Of a stretch of 5,963 bases of DNA, positions 1-5,963 are shown in pieces. Source of the DNA: Bacteroidales bacterium (GTDB lineage Bacteria; Bacteroidota; Bacteroidia; Bacteroidales; JAADJA01); assembly GCA_021107975.1 (NCBI GenBank), contig JAIORT010000729.1, positions 1 to 5,963 of the forward strand, written 5' to 3'. The notes below the pieces were generated by a model that was given only the letters and a program-made list of their open reading frames with translations, was not told the origin of the DNA and did no database searches. Made by a program: the position numbers and the translations under genes. Within the stretch, counting starts at the first letter, position 1, and each line of letters opens with the position of its first letter.

Positions 1-1
1 T

Positions 2-319
2 CAGTTTAATGCAAATCCTGAAGACGAACCCGGAAGATTCCTTATTCATTTTGCATTTTGCAATAATGTCGAAGATAATGAAGCTGAAGATTTGCAAACG
101 CCAAAGGTTTATGCAGTTAATAAAGATGTTTATATTCAATTACCTCAATCAATCGGTGGAGAAATTTATATTTTTGACATCATGGGGAAATTGATTGCTA
201 ATAAACATGGTATAAGCAATACTCTGAATAAATTAACTTTAACAAACAAATCGGGTATATACATTGTGAATATTGTTGATAATGAAATGATATACTCTGA
301 GAAAGTATTCATAAAGTAA
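2..319 (+). CDS. C-terminal end of a T9SS-secreted surface protein (5' partial)
   Basis: This is the 3' end of a gene that starts upstream. The frame is open from the first bases and stops at TAA (317-319), leaving 105 visible residues. A TTG at 92 could be read as a start, but the frame continues upstream with protein-like sequence (NPEDEPGRFLIHF), so it is internal. The NP-D-x-x-GRF-LHF stretch is typical of the last strand of repeat modules in large, uncharacterised Bacteroidota surface proteins. The final 70 or so residues (VYAVNKDVYIQL, then GEIYIFDIMGKLI, GIYIVNIV and EKVFIK) match the beta-sandwich pattern of a T9SS type A sorting domain, but the usual YPNP opening is absent. The product is therefore probably exported across the outer membrane and attached to or released from the surface. 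Its main function cannot be told because the N-terminal part lies outside the window. A strong terminator follows within 30 bases, so this gene ends its transcription unit. Confidence 0.8.
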   Translation, partial: QFNANPEDEPGRFLIHFAFCNNVEDNEAEDLQTPKVYAVNKDVYIQLPQSIGGEIYIFDIMGKLIANKHGISNTLNKLTLTNKSGIYIVNIVDNEMIYSEKVFIK

Positions 320-344
320 CCCTTGTAAACGTATTATTCTTTTT

Positions 345-384
345 AAAGATCCGGTTGATTGAAATTAGCCGGGTCTTTTTTTTT
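345..384 (+). terminator. Rho-independent terminator of the upstream partial gene
   Basis: A 10-bp stem pairs AAAGATCCGG (345-354) with CCGGGTCTTT (369-378), with one T-G wobble (350/373). It encloses a 14-base loop, and a run of nine T residues covers 376-384. This is a textbook intrinsic terminator placed 26 bases after the stop codon of the preceding gene. It also argues against any start for the next gene upstream of 384, even though that reading frame stays open back to 355. Confidence 0.88.
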
Positions 385-392
385 GAAATAGG

Positions 393-424
393 TTTTAACA
401 GGTCTCTTGAATTTTGTAATTTTG
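393..424 (+). promoter_or_regulatory. Candidate Bacteroidota-type promoter for the CotH-like gene
   Basis: TAATTTTG (417-424) matches the Bacteroidota sigma-ABfr -7 consensus TAnnTTTG exactly. A weak -33 candidate, TTTTA (393-397), lies 19 bases upstream; the consensus would be TTTG, so this half is poor. Transcription would start near 430, giving a leader of roughly 24 bases before the ATG at 454. The site lies just after the terminator of the preceding gene, where a new promoter is expected. Because the motif is short and the DNA is AT-rich, this remains a prediction. Confidence 0.45.
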
Positions 425-453
425 ACGGAAAAACCCGATCCGGATTTATTAAT

Positions 454-3400
454 ATGAAAAATTGGTTTCATTACAGGTTAATCAGCTTAATTCTTTTTAT
501 TGCTGCAATTTCAACTGTTAGCAACGGACAGATTGTTATAAACGAAATTTGTTCACGGAATGCTGTTACCATAGAGGATAATTATTACAATTATCCTGAC
601 TGGATCGAATTGTATAACAATGGATTTGATAGCATTGAATTAAAAGACTGGACACTTTCTGATGATATAACAGAACCCGAAAAATGGGTTTTTCCGGATG
701 TAGTCATTTATCCTGATTCTTATATGGTTGTATTTGCCAGTGGCAAGGATGATAAAGTAATTGTTGACCACTGGGAAACAATAATTCACGCAGATAATAT
801 CTGGAAATATTTTACTCCTTTTTTTGAACCGGATCCTGCATGGAAAGATCCTGGATTTGATGATTCAAACTGGATGGAAGGTCCCGGCGGATTTGGTCGT
901 GGTGATGGTGATGACAATACGATTTTACCTGATTCAGTTGCCACTGTTTATATTAGAAAATCGTTTAATTTAACAGATACAACCTTAATTACTTCTGTTT
1001 TACTTCAGGTTGATTATGATGATGCATTTGTAGCATATTTAAACGGGGTGGAAATTGCACGATCAAATATTGGATGGCCCGGAAAAATTCAACATTGGGA
1101 TGATATTTCACGGGATGTTCATCCGGCAGTAATGTTTCAGGGTCTTCCCCCGGAAGAGTTTTTTATTGACATTAATTTTTTTAAATCAATCATAAACGAA
1201 GGGGAAAATGTATTGGCTATCCAGGCATTAAATGCATGGAATAATCATGGAAATTCTTCCATCATCCCTTTTTTATCTGTTGGAATAAAGGATGAATCTT
1301 TTACTTACCAGGAGTTGCCGGAATGGTTTGGTGATAAACCGGTGTATCTTCATACGAATTTTAAATTATCTGGTACCGGAGAAAGTATAATTCTATGTGA
1401 TCCCAACCAAAATATTATTGATTATTTAGATTTTCCTTATACAAAAAGTGACCATTCTTATGGTAGGGAAACTGATGGTAATACAGTGTTGAGATACTTT
1501 GGGAACCCAACTCCGGGCATAAGCAATAATTTTTCAACCACATTTTTGGGCTACACAAAAGAACCGGAATTTAGTGTTGCATCAGGTTTTTATAATGGTA
1601 ATGTTGAGGTTAGCATTGCTAATCTGGAACCTGGTGATACAATCAGGTATTCACTCGATGGGGGCTGGATAAATGATACATCTGAAATTTTCCCGGAATA
1701 CATTTCAATTGATTCTACCACCATTTTGCGTGCCCAGGTTTACAAGAGTGGGTTTTTACCGGGCAATGTATCTTCCAATTCATATTTTATCAATTTTAAT
1801 ACTGAATTAGCTGTAATTGCTATAAATTTGAATCCTCATGATTTGTGGGACTGGGAAGAAGGAATTTATGTCATGGGTCCCAATGCATCTTCAAATTATC
1901 CATATAAGGGAGCAAATTTTTGGATGGACTGGAAAAAGCCTTCACATATCGAGTTCTTTGATAAAAATCAGGATCTGGGTTTTGAATTAGACGCAGATAT
2001 TATGATCCACGGGGGGTTTTCAAGGGCAAATCCTATGAAAAGCTTACGTATTATTACCGGTGATAAATATGATCAATCGGAGATTAATTATCAGGTTTTT
2101 AAAGATAAAGATATTCATAAGTTCAAAAGATTGGTATTGCGTAATTCTGGTCAGGATTATTGTGTAACTCATTTCAGGGATGCATTGATGCACAAAATTG
2201 TGCAGCAAAAAACAGACATTCACATACAGGATTATGAACCGGCGGTTGTTTTTTTAAATGGAGAATATTGGGGTATCCATAATATCAGGGAAAAGATTGA
2301 TCGGTTTTATGTAAGCGAAAATTTTGGTATTCATGAAGATAGTACTGAAGTTATCAGGGAAAACCATATTGTTATTGAAGGGGACTTCAATCATTATGTT
2401 CAAATGATCGATTATGTTAGAAATGTGCCGGTTGTCGATTCATTGGTTTACGATTCGATTTCAAAATTGGTACAAATAGATAACTATACGGATTATTTTA
2501 TTGCAGAGATGTATTATGTGAATTCTGATGGATGGCCCAGACATAATACAAAATACTGGAGGGCTGTTAATGATACTGCCAGATGGCACTATGTTTTGAC
2601 AGATACTGATTTTGCCCTTGGATTGTATTCTCAACCCTATAAAAATGAATTATACAGAGTGCTTCATAGTAATATACAATGGGCACATAATCACTGGATT
2701 TTAAGAAGACTGATGGAAAATGATGATTATAAGCGGTATTTCATCAATCGAAGTGCAGATATGTTTAATACCATGCTTTTACCATCAAATATAATTCAAA
2801 AAGTACATTTGTTTAAAGACAGGTTATCTCCTGAAATGGATAGGCATATGACACGATGGGGAAGTAGTTATGGTGCCTGGGAGGCTAATGTTAATATAGT
2901 ATTGGAATTTGTTGAAGATCGTTTAGGCTACGTTTGGCAACATTATATTGATGAATTTAATCTGGAGAAATTAGTTACCATAGGATTAGATATCGATTCA
3001 ATAATTCATGGTAATGTTAAAATTAATACTATTATACCGGACTCTTTACCCTGGCAGGGGCTTTATTTCGATGGCAATCCTGTTGATATTGCTGCCATAC
3101 CCGACTCAGGCTATATTTTTTCGCACTGGGCATCCAATATGATAATTTCAGGGGCTGATACTTTAAAGCAGAACCTTTTAATAAATGTTGATACTAACGA
3201 CGTTTTTAAGGCATTTTTCGTAATCGACACCCTTGAAATTGATACACCTCTTATAGTTTTTAACGAAATTAATTACCGCTCGGTTGATGTTGATTCGCTT
3301 GATGCCGACGATTGGGTTGAACTTTGGAATATTGATACTGTAAGTTGTGATTTATCTAACTGGATTTTTAAAGATGTAGATGATGACCATGAATTTATTA

Positions 3401-4017
3401 TTCCCTGCCAAACTATTTTAGATACCGGTCAATATCTTGTACTTTGCCAGGATACTGCAAAATTTGAAAATGTTTACCCCGAAGTTTACAATGTTGTTGG
3501 TCCTTTTAATTTTGGCTTAGCCCGTGAAGGAGAACAATTAAGACTCTTTGACTCTACGGGTTTTCTAATTGTTTCTATGGCTTATTCAAACCAGCCTCCC
3601 TGGCCCATAGAAGCCGATGGCACCGGTAAAACGCTTGAACTTATTAATCCGTTTGGAGATTTGAATAACCCGGCAAACTGGTTTGCCGGATGTTTTGGCG
3701 GTTCGCCAGGCGGACCTTTTGTTCCATGTGATACCATCGGAATTGACGAATCCGTTGAGAATAATATTTTTATGAAAGTCTATCCCAACCCTTTTAAAGA
3801 AAAAACCACGATTGAGTTATGGATGGAAGAACCTCAAAAACTTGAATTTAAAGTTTATGATGTATTTGGAAATTCGGTTGAACAATTAACCTTTTCTTTT
3901 AAGCAAAAAGGTATAAACAGATTTGTTTTCAATAGCAGAAACCTAAACAGCGGACTATATTTTTTCAGGTTATCGGGTAAGAGTTTTGACATCAGGAATA
4001 AGTTAATTATTAAATGA
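454..4017 (+). CDS. T9SS-secreted CotH-family protein with lamin-tail, jelly-roll and InlB-like modules
   Basis: Multidomain surface protein of 1187 residues. The start is ATG 454, the first in-frame ATG; it begins a Sec signal peptide (about 1-25, KNWFHYR then a hydrophobic core ending SNGQ). Upstream frame extension to TTG 355 would overlap the terminator. Domains: lamin-tail (LTD) first half, 27-100 (INEI, DWIELYNNG); a galactose-binding-like jelly roll, about 106-280 (FDDSNW 135-140, DYDDAFVAYLNGVEIAR 187-203); LTD second half, 298-359 (LHTNFKLSGTGE, TPGISN); a chitobiase C-terminal-like Ig fold, 370-447; a CotH domain, about 452-835, with HGGFSRANPMKSL (519-531), FLNGEYWGIHNIREKID (600-616) and TDTDFALG (716-723); a divergent InlB-like repeat, 840-925; a second LTD, 933-1090; and a T9SS type A domain, 1107-1187 (YPNPF at 1110-1114). 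Bacillus CotH is an atypical protein kinase acting on spore-coat proteins. The matching motifs suggest possible nucleotide and metal binding through DxD 717-719, but kinase activity here is inferred. It is likely transcribed from its own promoter. Confidence 0.9.
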   Translation: MKNWFHYRLISLILFIAAISTVSNGQIVINEICSRNAVTIEDNYYNYPDWIELYNNGFDSIELKDWTLSDDITEPEKWVFPDVVIYPDSYMVVFASGKDDKVIVDHWETIIHADNIWKYFTPFFEPDPAWKDPGFDDSNWMEGPGGFGRGDGDDNTILPDSVATVYIRKSFNLTDTTLITSVLLQVDYDDAFVAYLNGVEIARSNIGWPGKIQHWDDISRDVHPAVMFQGLPPEEFFIDINFFKSIINEGENVLAIQALNAWNNHGNSSIIPFLSVGIKDESFTYQELPEWFGDKPVYLHTNFKLSGTGESIILCDPNQNIIDYLDFPYTKSDHSYGRETDGNTVLRYFGNPTPGISNNFSTTFLGYTKEPEFSVASGFYNGNVEVSIANLEPGDTIRYSLDGGWINDTSEIFPEYISIDSTTILRAQVYKSGFLPGNVSSNSYFINFNTELAVIAINLNPHDLWDWEEGIYVMGPNASSNYPYKGANFWMDWKKPSHIEFFDKNQDLGFELDADIMIHGGFSRANPMKSLRIITGDKYDQSEINYQVFKDKDIHKFKRLVLRNSGQDYCVTHFRDALMHKIVQQKTDIHIQDYEPAVVFLNGEYWGIHNIREKIDRFYVSENFGIHEDSTEVIRENHIVIEGDFNHYVQMIDYVRNVPVVDSLVYDSISKLVQIDNYTDYFIAEMYYVNSDGWPRHNTKYWRAVNDTARWHYVLTDTDFALGLYSQPYKNELYRVLHSNIQWAHNHWILRRLMENDDYKRYFINRSADMFNTMLLPSNIIQKVHLFKDRLSPEMDRHMTRWGSSYGAWEANVNIVLEFVEDRLGYVWQHYIDEFNLEKLVTIGLDIDSIIHGNVKINTIIPDSLPWQGLYFDGNPVDIAAIPDSGYIFSHWASNMIISGADTLKQNLLINVDTNDVFKAFFVIDTLEIDTPLIVFNEINYRSVDVDSLDADDWVELWNIDTVSCDLSNWIFKDVDDDHEFIIPCQTILDTGQYLVLCQDTAKFENVYPEVYNVVGPFNFGLAREGEQLRLFDSTGFLIVSMAYSNQPPWPIEADGTGKTLELINPFGDLNNPANWFAGCFGGSPGGPFVPCDTIGIDESVENNIFMKVYPNPFKEKTTIELWMEEPQKLEFKVYDVFGNSVEQLTFSFKQKGINRFVFNSRNLNSGLYFFRLSGKSFDIRNKLIIK
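3670..3689. repeat. Perfect 9-bp inverted repeat inside the CotH-like gene
   Basis: CCGGCAAAC (3670-3678) and GTTTGCCGG (3681-3689) are exact reverse complements separated by the two bases TG. The stretch encodes PANWFAG within the second lamin-tail domain, at a position where these proteins normally have a W before the GGSPG motif, so the protein sequence explains the bases adequately. It could fold in the mRNA or be an operator-like palindrome. Chance occurrence in several kilobases is plausible. Confidence 0.6.
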
Positions 4018-4034
4018 GATACTCATGTTTTTGC

Positions 4035-4088
4035 ATTCGTCTGACCACTGTTATAGGCGTTTGCCTTCTGTGAAGTGGTCTGACGAAT
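4035..4088. repeat. Long intergenic inverted repeat between the CotH-like and GH18 genes
   Basis: Left arm 4035-4049 (ATTCGTCTGACCACT) pairs with right arm 4074-4088 (AGTGGTCTGACGAAT) over 14 of 15 positions, with one T-T mismatch (4042/4081). The 24-base centre contains a small nested hairpin, AGGC (4055-4058) with GCCT (4063-4066). Each arm holds one copy of GTCTGAC (4039-4045 and 4078-4084), itself an odd palindrome centred on the mismatched T. The repeat starts 17 bases after the CotH-like stop codon and ends 19 bases before the GH18 start codon. It may end the upstream transcript or fold as an RNA control element in the GH18 leader. It lacks a clean T run on either strand (ATATTTATTACTTTT follows on the plus strand), so it is not a classic intrinsic terminator. 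It could also serve as a paired operator. No convincing promoter was found for the GH18 gene. Confidence 0.8.
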
Positions 4089-4107
4089 ATTTATTACTTT
4101 TAAACAA

Positions 4108-5907
4108 ATGAAAAAATATTTTATTTCTGTTATATTTATTCTCTTACACTTTTGCTTGTTTTGTCAGAACCAAAATTTTTACTCAATTCATAAAGAGCAG
4201 AATGAATATTTTAAAAATTCAGGATTAAATTCACAAACAGATTTTGACTCGGTAAATCATTTCGTATTATTGCCTACGTCCAAAAAGTATGAAAATTATG
4301 AATTAATCAGGCGGGTGTTTGGTTATAATCCATATTGGGGAGGCAGCAACTACCTCAATTATCAATGGGATTTACTTTCGGATATGTGCCATTTCTCTTA
4401 TGAAGTTGACCCAGCTACCGGAAATCCTATAACAACTCACAACTGGATGACTTCAGCAGCCATTGATTCTGCTTTTGCAAATGATGTTAATGTTCATCTT
4501 TGTGTAACTTTATTTTCAGGACATTCAATATTTTTTAATAATGTTATGGCTCAACAAGATCTGATTGATAATATTATTGAACTTGTGGACGAAAGAGATG
4601 CACATGGTGTCAATATGGATGTGGAAGCATTACCTTCGGCTTATTGTGATGAATTTACAGAATTTATAATTATCCTTTGCGATCAAATTCATTCTCAGCT
4701 TCCCGGAACAGAAGTCAGCATTGCTGCTCCGGCAGTGAACTGGAGCGGAACTTTTGAAATAGAAATCTTAAAAGATCATATTGATTTTTTTATGATTATG
4801 GGATACGATTATTACTGGAACGGAAGCTCGCAAGCCGGACCTGTTTCGCCGTTGTATTCAATGGTCGGTAACTATGATTATAATTTTTCAAGAACCATCT
4901 CGTATTATCAGTCGCAGGGTGTACCAAACGAACAACTTGTTTTGGGTGTGCCATATTATGGACGACAGTGGCCCACTGTCGGGCAGGTTGCTCCTTCAAA
5001 CACGACAGGTTCGGGTACGGCTTATACTTATCAATATGTCCAAAATAATTCATCAGGATATTATTCCAACGAAAATAAGAAATGGGAACCTAACAGTTTT
5101 TCGCCTTATTATGCATTCTATACAAGCAGTTGGAATCAATGCTTTATTGAAGATACTTATAGTCTTGGGAAAAAATATGACATTGTTAACAGAAGAAACA
5201 TAGCAGGAATCGGCATCTGGGCATTGGGATATGATAACGGGTATTCGGATCTTTGGGAATTAATAGCTGATAAATTCACTGACAATGCAGGTTTTGTATT
5301 GGCAGATACCATTTTTGACTCGGGAGGTCCGACATTCAATTATTATAACGATGAAAGTTATATTTATACAATACCGGCGCCTGAAGAAAAATCAATTGAA
5401 CTTGCTTTTAATTATCTTGATCTGGAACCGGGCTACGATTCGCTTTGGATTTACGACGGACCGGATATAACCTATCCTTTGTTAGGTGGTTACTCGGGAA
5501 ACAGCAATCCCGGAATCCTTTCTTCTACCGGCAATTATATTACTCTGTGTTTTTTCTCTGATGTTGGGATAATAAATTCAGGATGGGAGGCGGTTTATGA
5601 AGTAATTCCTGCGACGCATATTCCGGAAAGTATTTCCAAAGAAAATTCGTTTGAGTTTAGTGTTTACCCGAATCCGTTTCATAACCAGATCAATATTGAA
5701 TTTAAAAATTGTACGATTCAAAATTTTGCTGTTGAAATTTGGGGTATAAAGGGAGTAAGGCATGGGGTTTTCCAAATTAAAAATAATAGTATGAGCCTGA
5801 CTCGAATAGAAAGTCTATTATTTGAAAAATTAACACCCGGCAGTTATTTCCTCTTGATTAGCAATAACGGAAGTTATATTGGCAGCAGAAAAATTGTTAA
5901 AGAATAA
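4108..5907 (+). CDS. Secreted GH18 glycoside hydrolase with CUB domain and T9SS sorting domain
   Basis: Protein of 599 residues predicted to cleave beta-1,4-linked N-acetylglucosamine-containing polymers (chitinase, N-acetylglucosaminidase or peptidoglycan-type hydrolase). The start is ATG 4108, which opens a Sec signal peptide (MKKYFISVIFILLHF, probable cleavage near C19-Q20). CLFC is not a lipobox, because F occupies the -1 position. The GH18 barrel spans about 67-387: first strand VFGYNPYW (70-77), catalytic strand HGVNMDVE (166-173) with the expected acid E173 and supporting D171, MGYDYYW (231-237) followed by GPVSPL, LGVPYYGRQW (279-288), and final strand GIGIWALGYDNG (367-378). The GVNxDxE form resembles the YaaH/SleL spore-germination branch more than classical chitinases with DGxDxDxE. 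A CUB-like beta-sandwich follows at about 402-499 (DSGGP, YDSLWIYDGPD, GW-A-Y), then a T9SS type A domain at about 516-599 (YPNPF at 520-524). It lies 90 bases after the CotH-like gene and may be read through from it. Substrate is undetermined. Confidence 0.92.
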   Translation: MKKYFISVIFILLHFCLFCQNQNFYSIHKEQNEYFKNSGLNSQTDFDSVNHFVLLPTSKKYENYELIRRVFGYNPYWGGSNYLNYQWDLLSDMCHFSYEVDPATGNPITTHNWMTSAAIDSAFANDVNVHLCVTLFSGHSIFFNNVMAQQDLIDNIIELVDERDAHGVNMDVEALPSAYCDEFTEFIIILCDQIHSQLPGTEVSIAAPAVNWSGTFEIEILKDHIDFFMIMGYDYYWNGSSQAGPVSPLYSMVGNYDYNFSRTISYYQSQGVPNEQLVLGVPYYGRQWPTVGQVAPSNTTGSGTAYTYQYVQNNSSGYYSNENKKWEPNSFSPYYAFYTSSWNQCFIEDTYSLGKKYDIVNRRNIAGIGIWALGYDNGYSDLWELIADKFTDNAGFVLADTIFDSGGPTFNYYNDESYIYTIPAPEEKSIELAFNYLDLEPGYDSLWIYDGPDITYPLLGGYSGNSNPGILSSTGNYITLCFFSDVGIINSGWEAVYEVIPATHIPESISKENSFEFSVYPNPFHNQINIEFKNCTIQNFAVEIWGIKGVRHGVFQIKNNSMSLTRIESLLFEKLTPGSYFLLISNNGSYIGSRKIVKE

Positions 5908-5963
5908 CAGTTTATTTCTCACCGTAATAAAAAGCCTGCCTTTGTATTTGTTTTCATTATGAC

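Noticed and set aside
9..194. Overlapping 61-codon open frame at the start of the window
   Set aside because: It is a shadow of the partial T9SS gene in another frame; the translation has no recognisable domain and the true frame shows clear sorting-domain sequence.
438..445. 8-bp palindrome ATCCGGAT in the CotH-like leader
   Set aside because: Too short to support an operator call on its own, although it shares GATCCGG with the terminator stem upstream.
355..453. Upstream in-frame extension of the CotH-like gene to a TTG at 355
   Set aside because: It would start inside the loop of the terminator stem-loop, would lie upstream of the candidate promoter, and would put 33 residues before an obvious signal peptide starting at ATG 454.
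4150..4170. Possible lipoprotein signal (CLFC) at the GH18 N-terminus
   Set aside because: A lipobox needs G, A or S just before the cysteine; here it is F. A T9SS tail with a signal peptidase I site fits better.
4796..5053. Minus-strand open frame inside the GH18 gene
   Set aside because: It lies antisense to well-conserved GH18 motifs (GPVSPL, LGVPYYGRQW), has no recognisable domain, and no minus-strand promoter was seen.
4874..5203. 109-codon plus-strand open frame inside the GH18 gene
   Set aside because: It is a frame shadow of the GH18 barrel with low-complexity translation and no start context.
5929..5963. Possible terminator after the GH18 gene (AAAAAGCCTGCC followed by T-rich sequence)
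   Set aside because: Only a 4-bp AAAG/CTTT stem can be formed before the window ends; a matching GGCAGGC arm, if present, would lie beyond the window.

Overview
The window looks like a stretch of a Bacteroidota (Bacteroidetes) chromosome. It is AT-rich, all genes lie on the plus strand, no Shine-Dalgarno sequence precedes either complete gene, and a TAnnTTTG-type promoter element sits before the middle gene. All three gene products end in C-terminal domains of the kind recognised by the type IX secretion system (T9SS), the Bacteroidota outer-membrane export route. The CotH-like gene ends in TGA directly after a complete sorting domain, which fits the standard bacterial code. Nothing in the window identifies the genus.

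Layout. (1) Positions 2-319 hold the last 105 codons of a gene that begins before the window. It ends in a variant sorting domain that lacks the usual YPNP motif. (2) Positions 320-453 are intergenic, with a strong rho-independent terminator (345-384) and a candidate promoter (about 393-424) for the next gene. (3) Positions 454-4017 encode a 1187-residue secreted protein with a CotH-type atypical kinase domain, surrounded by lamin-tail, galactose-binding-like, chitobiase-C-terminal-like and InlB-repeat-like modules, then a canonical T9SS domain. (4) Positions 4018-4107 are a 90-base gap dominated by a long inverted repeat (4035-4088). (5) Positions 4108-5907 encode a 599-residue secreted glycoside hydrolase family 18 (GH18) protein with a CUB domain and a T9SS domain. 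(6) Positions 5908-5963 are non-coding up to the window end.

How the genes may work together: all three products should be carried across the inner membrane by Sec signal peptides (visible in the two complete genes) and then exported or anchored at the cell surface by T9SS. The GH18 enzyme probably cleaves an N-acetylglucosamine-containing polymer (chitin, peptidoglycan or a glycan). The CotH-like protein carries adhesion and carbohydrate-binding modules around a putative kinase core. No T9SS machinery gene is present, and nothing in the sequence proves a shared pathway.

There is no mobile element, CRISPR array, tRNA or rRNA. I do not see a clearly new multi-gene system. The points most worth a second look are a lamin-tail domain split by an inserted jelly-roll domain, the enrichment of Bacteroidota O-glycosylation-type sequons in the CotH-like protein, the 15-base-arm inverted repeat built from two copies of GTCTGAC, and a putative kinase aimed at the cell surface.
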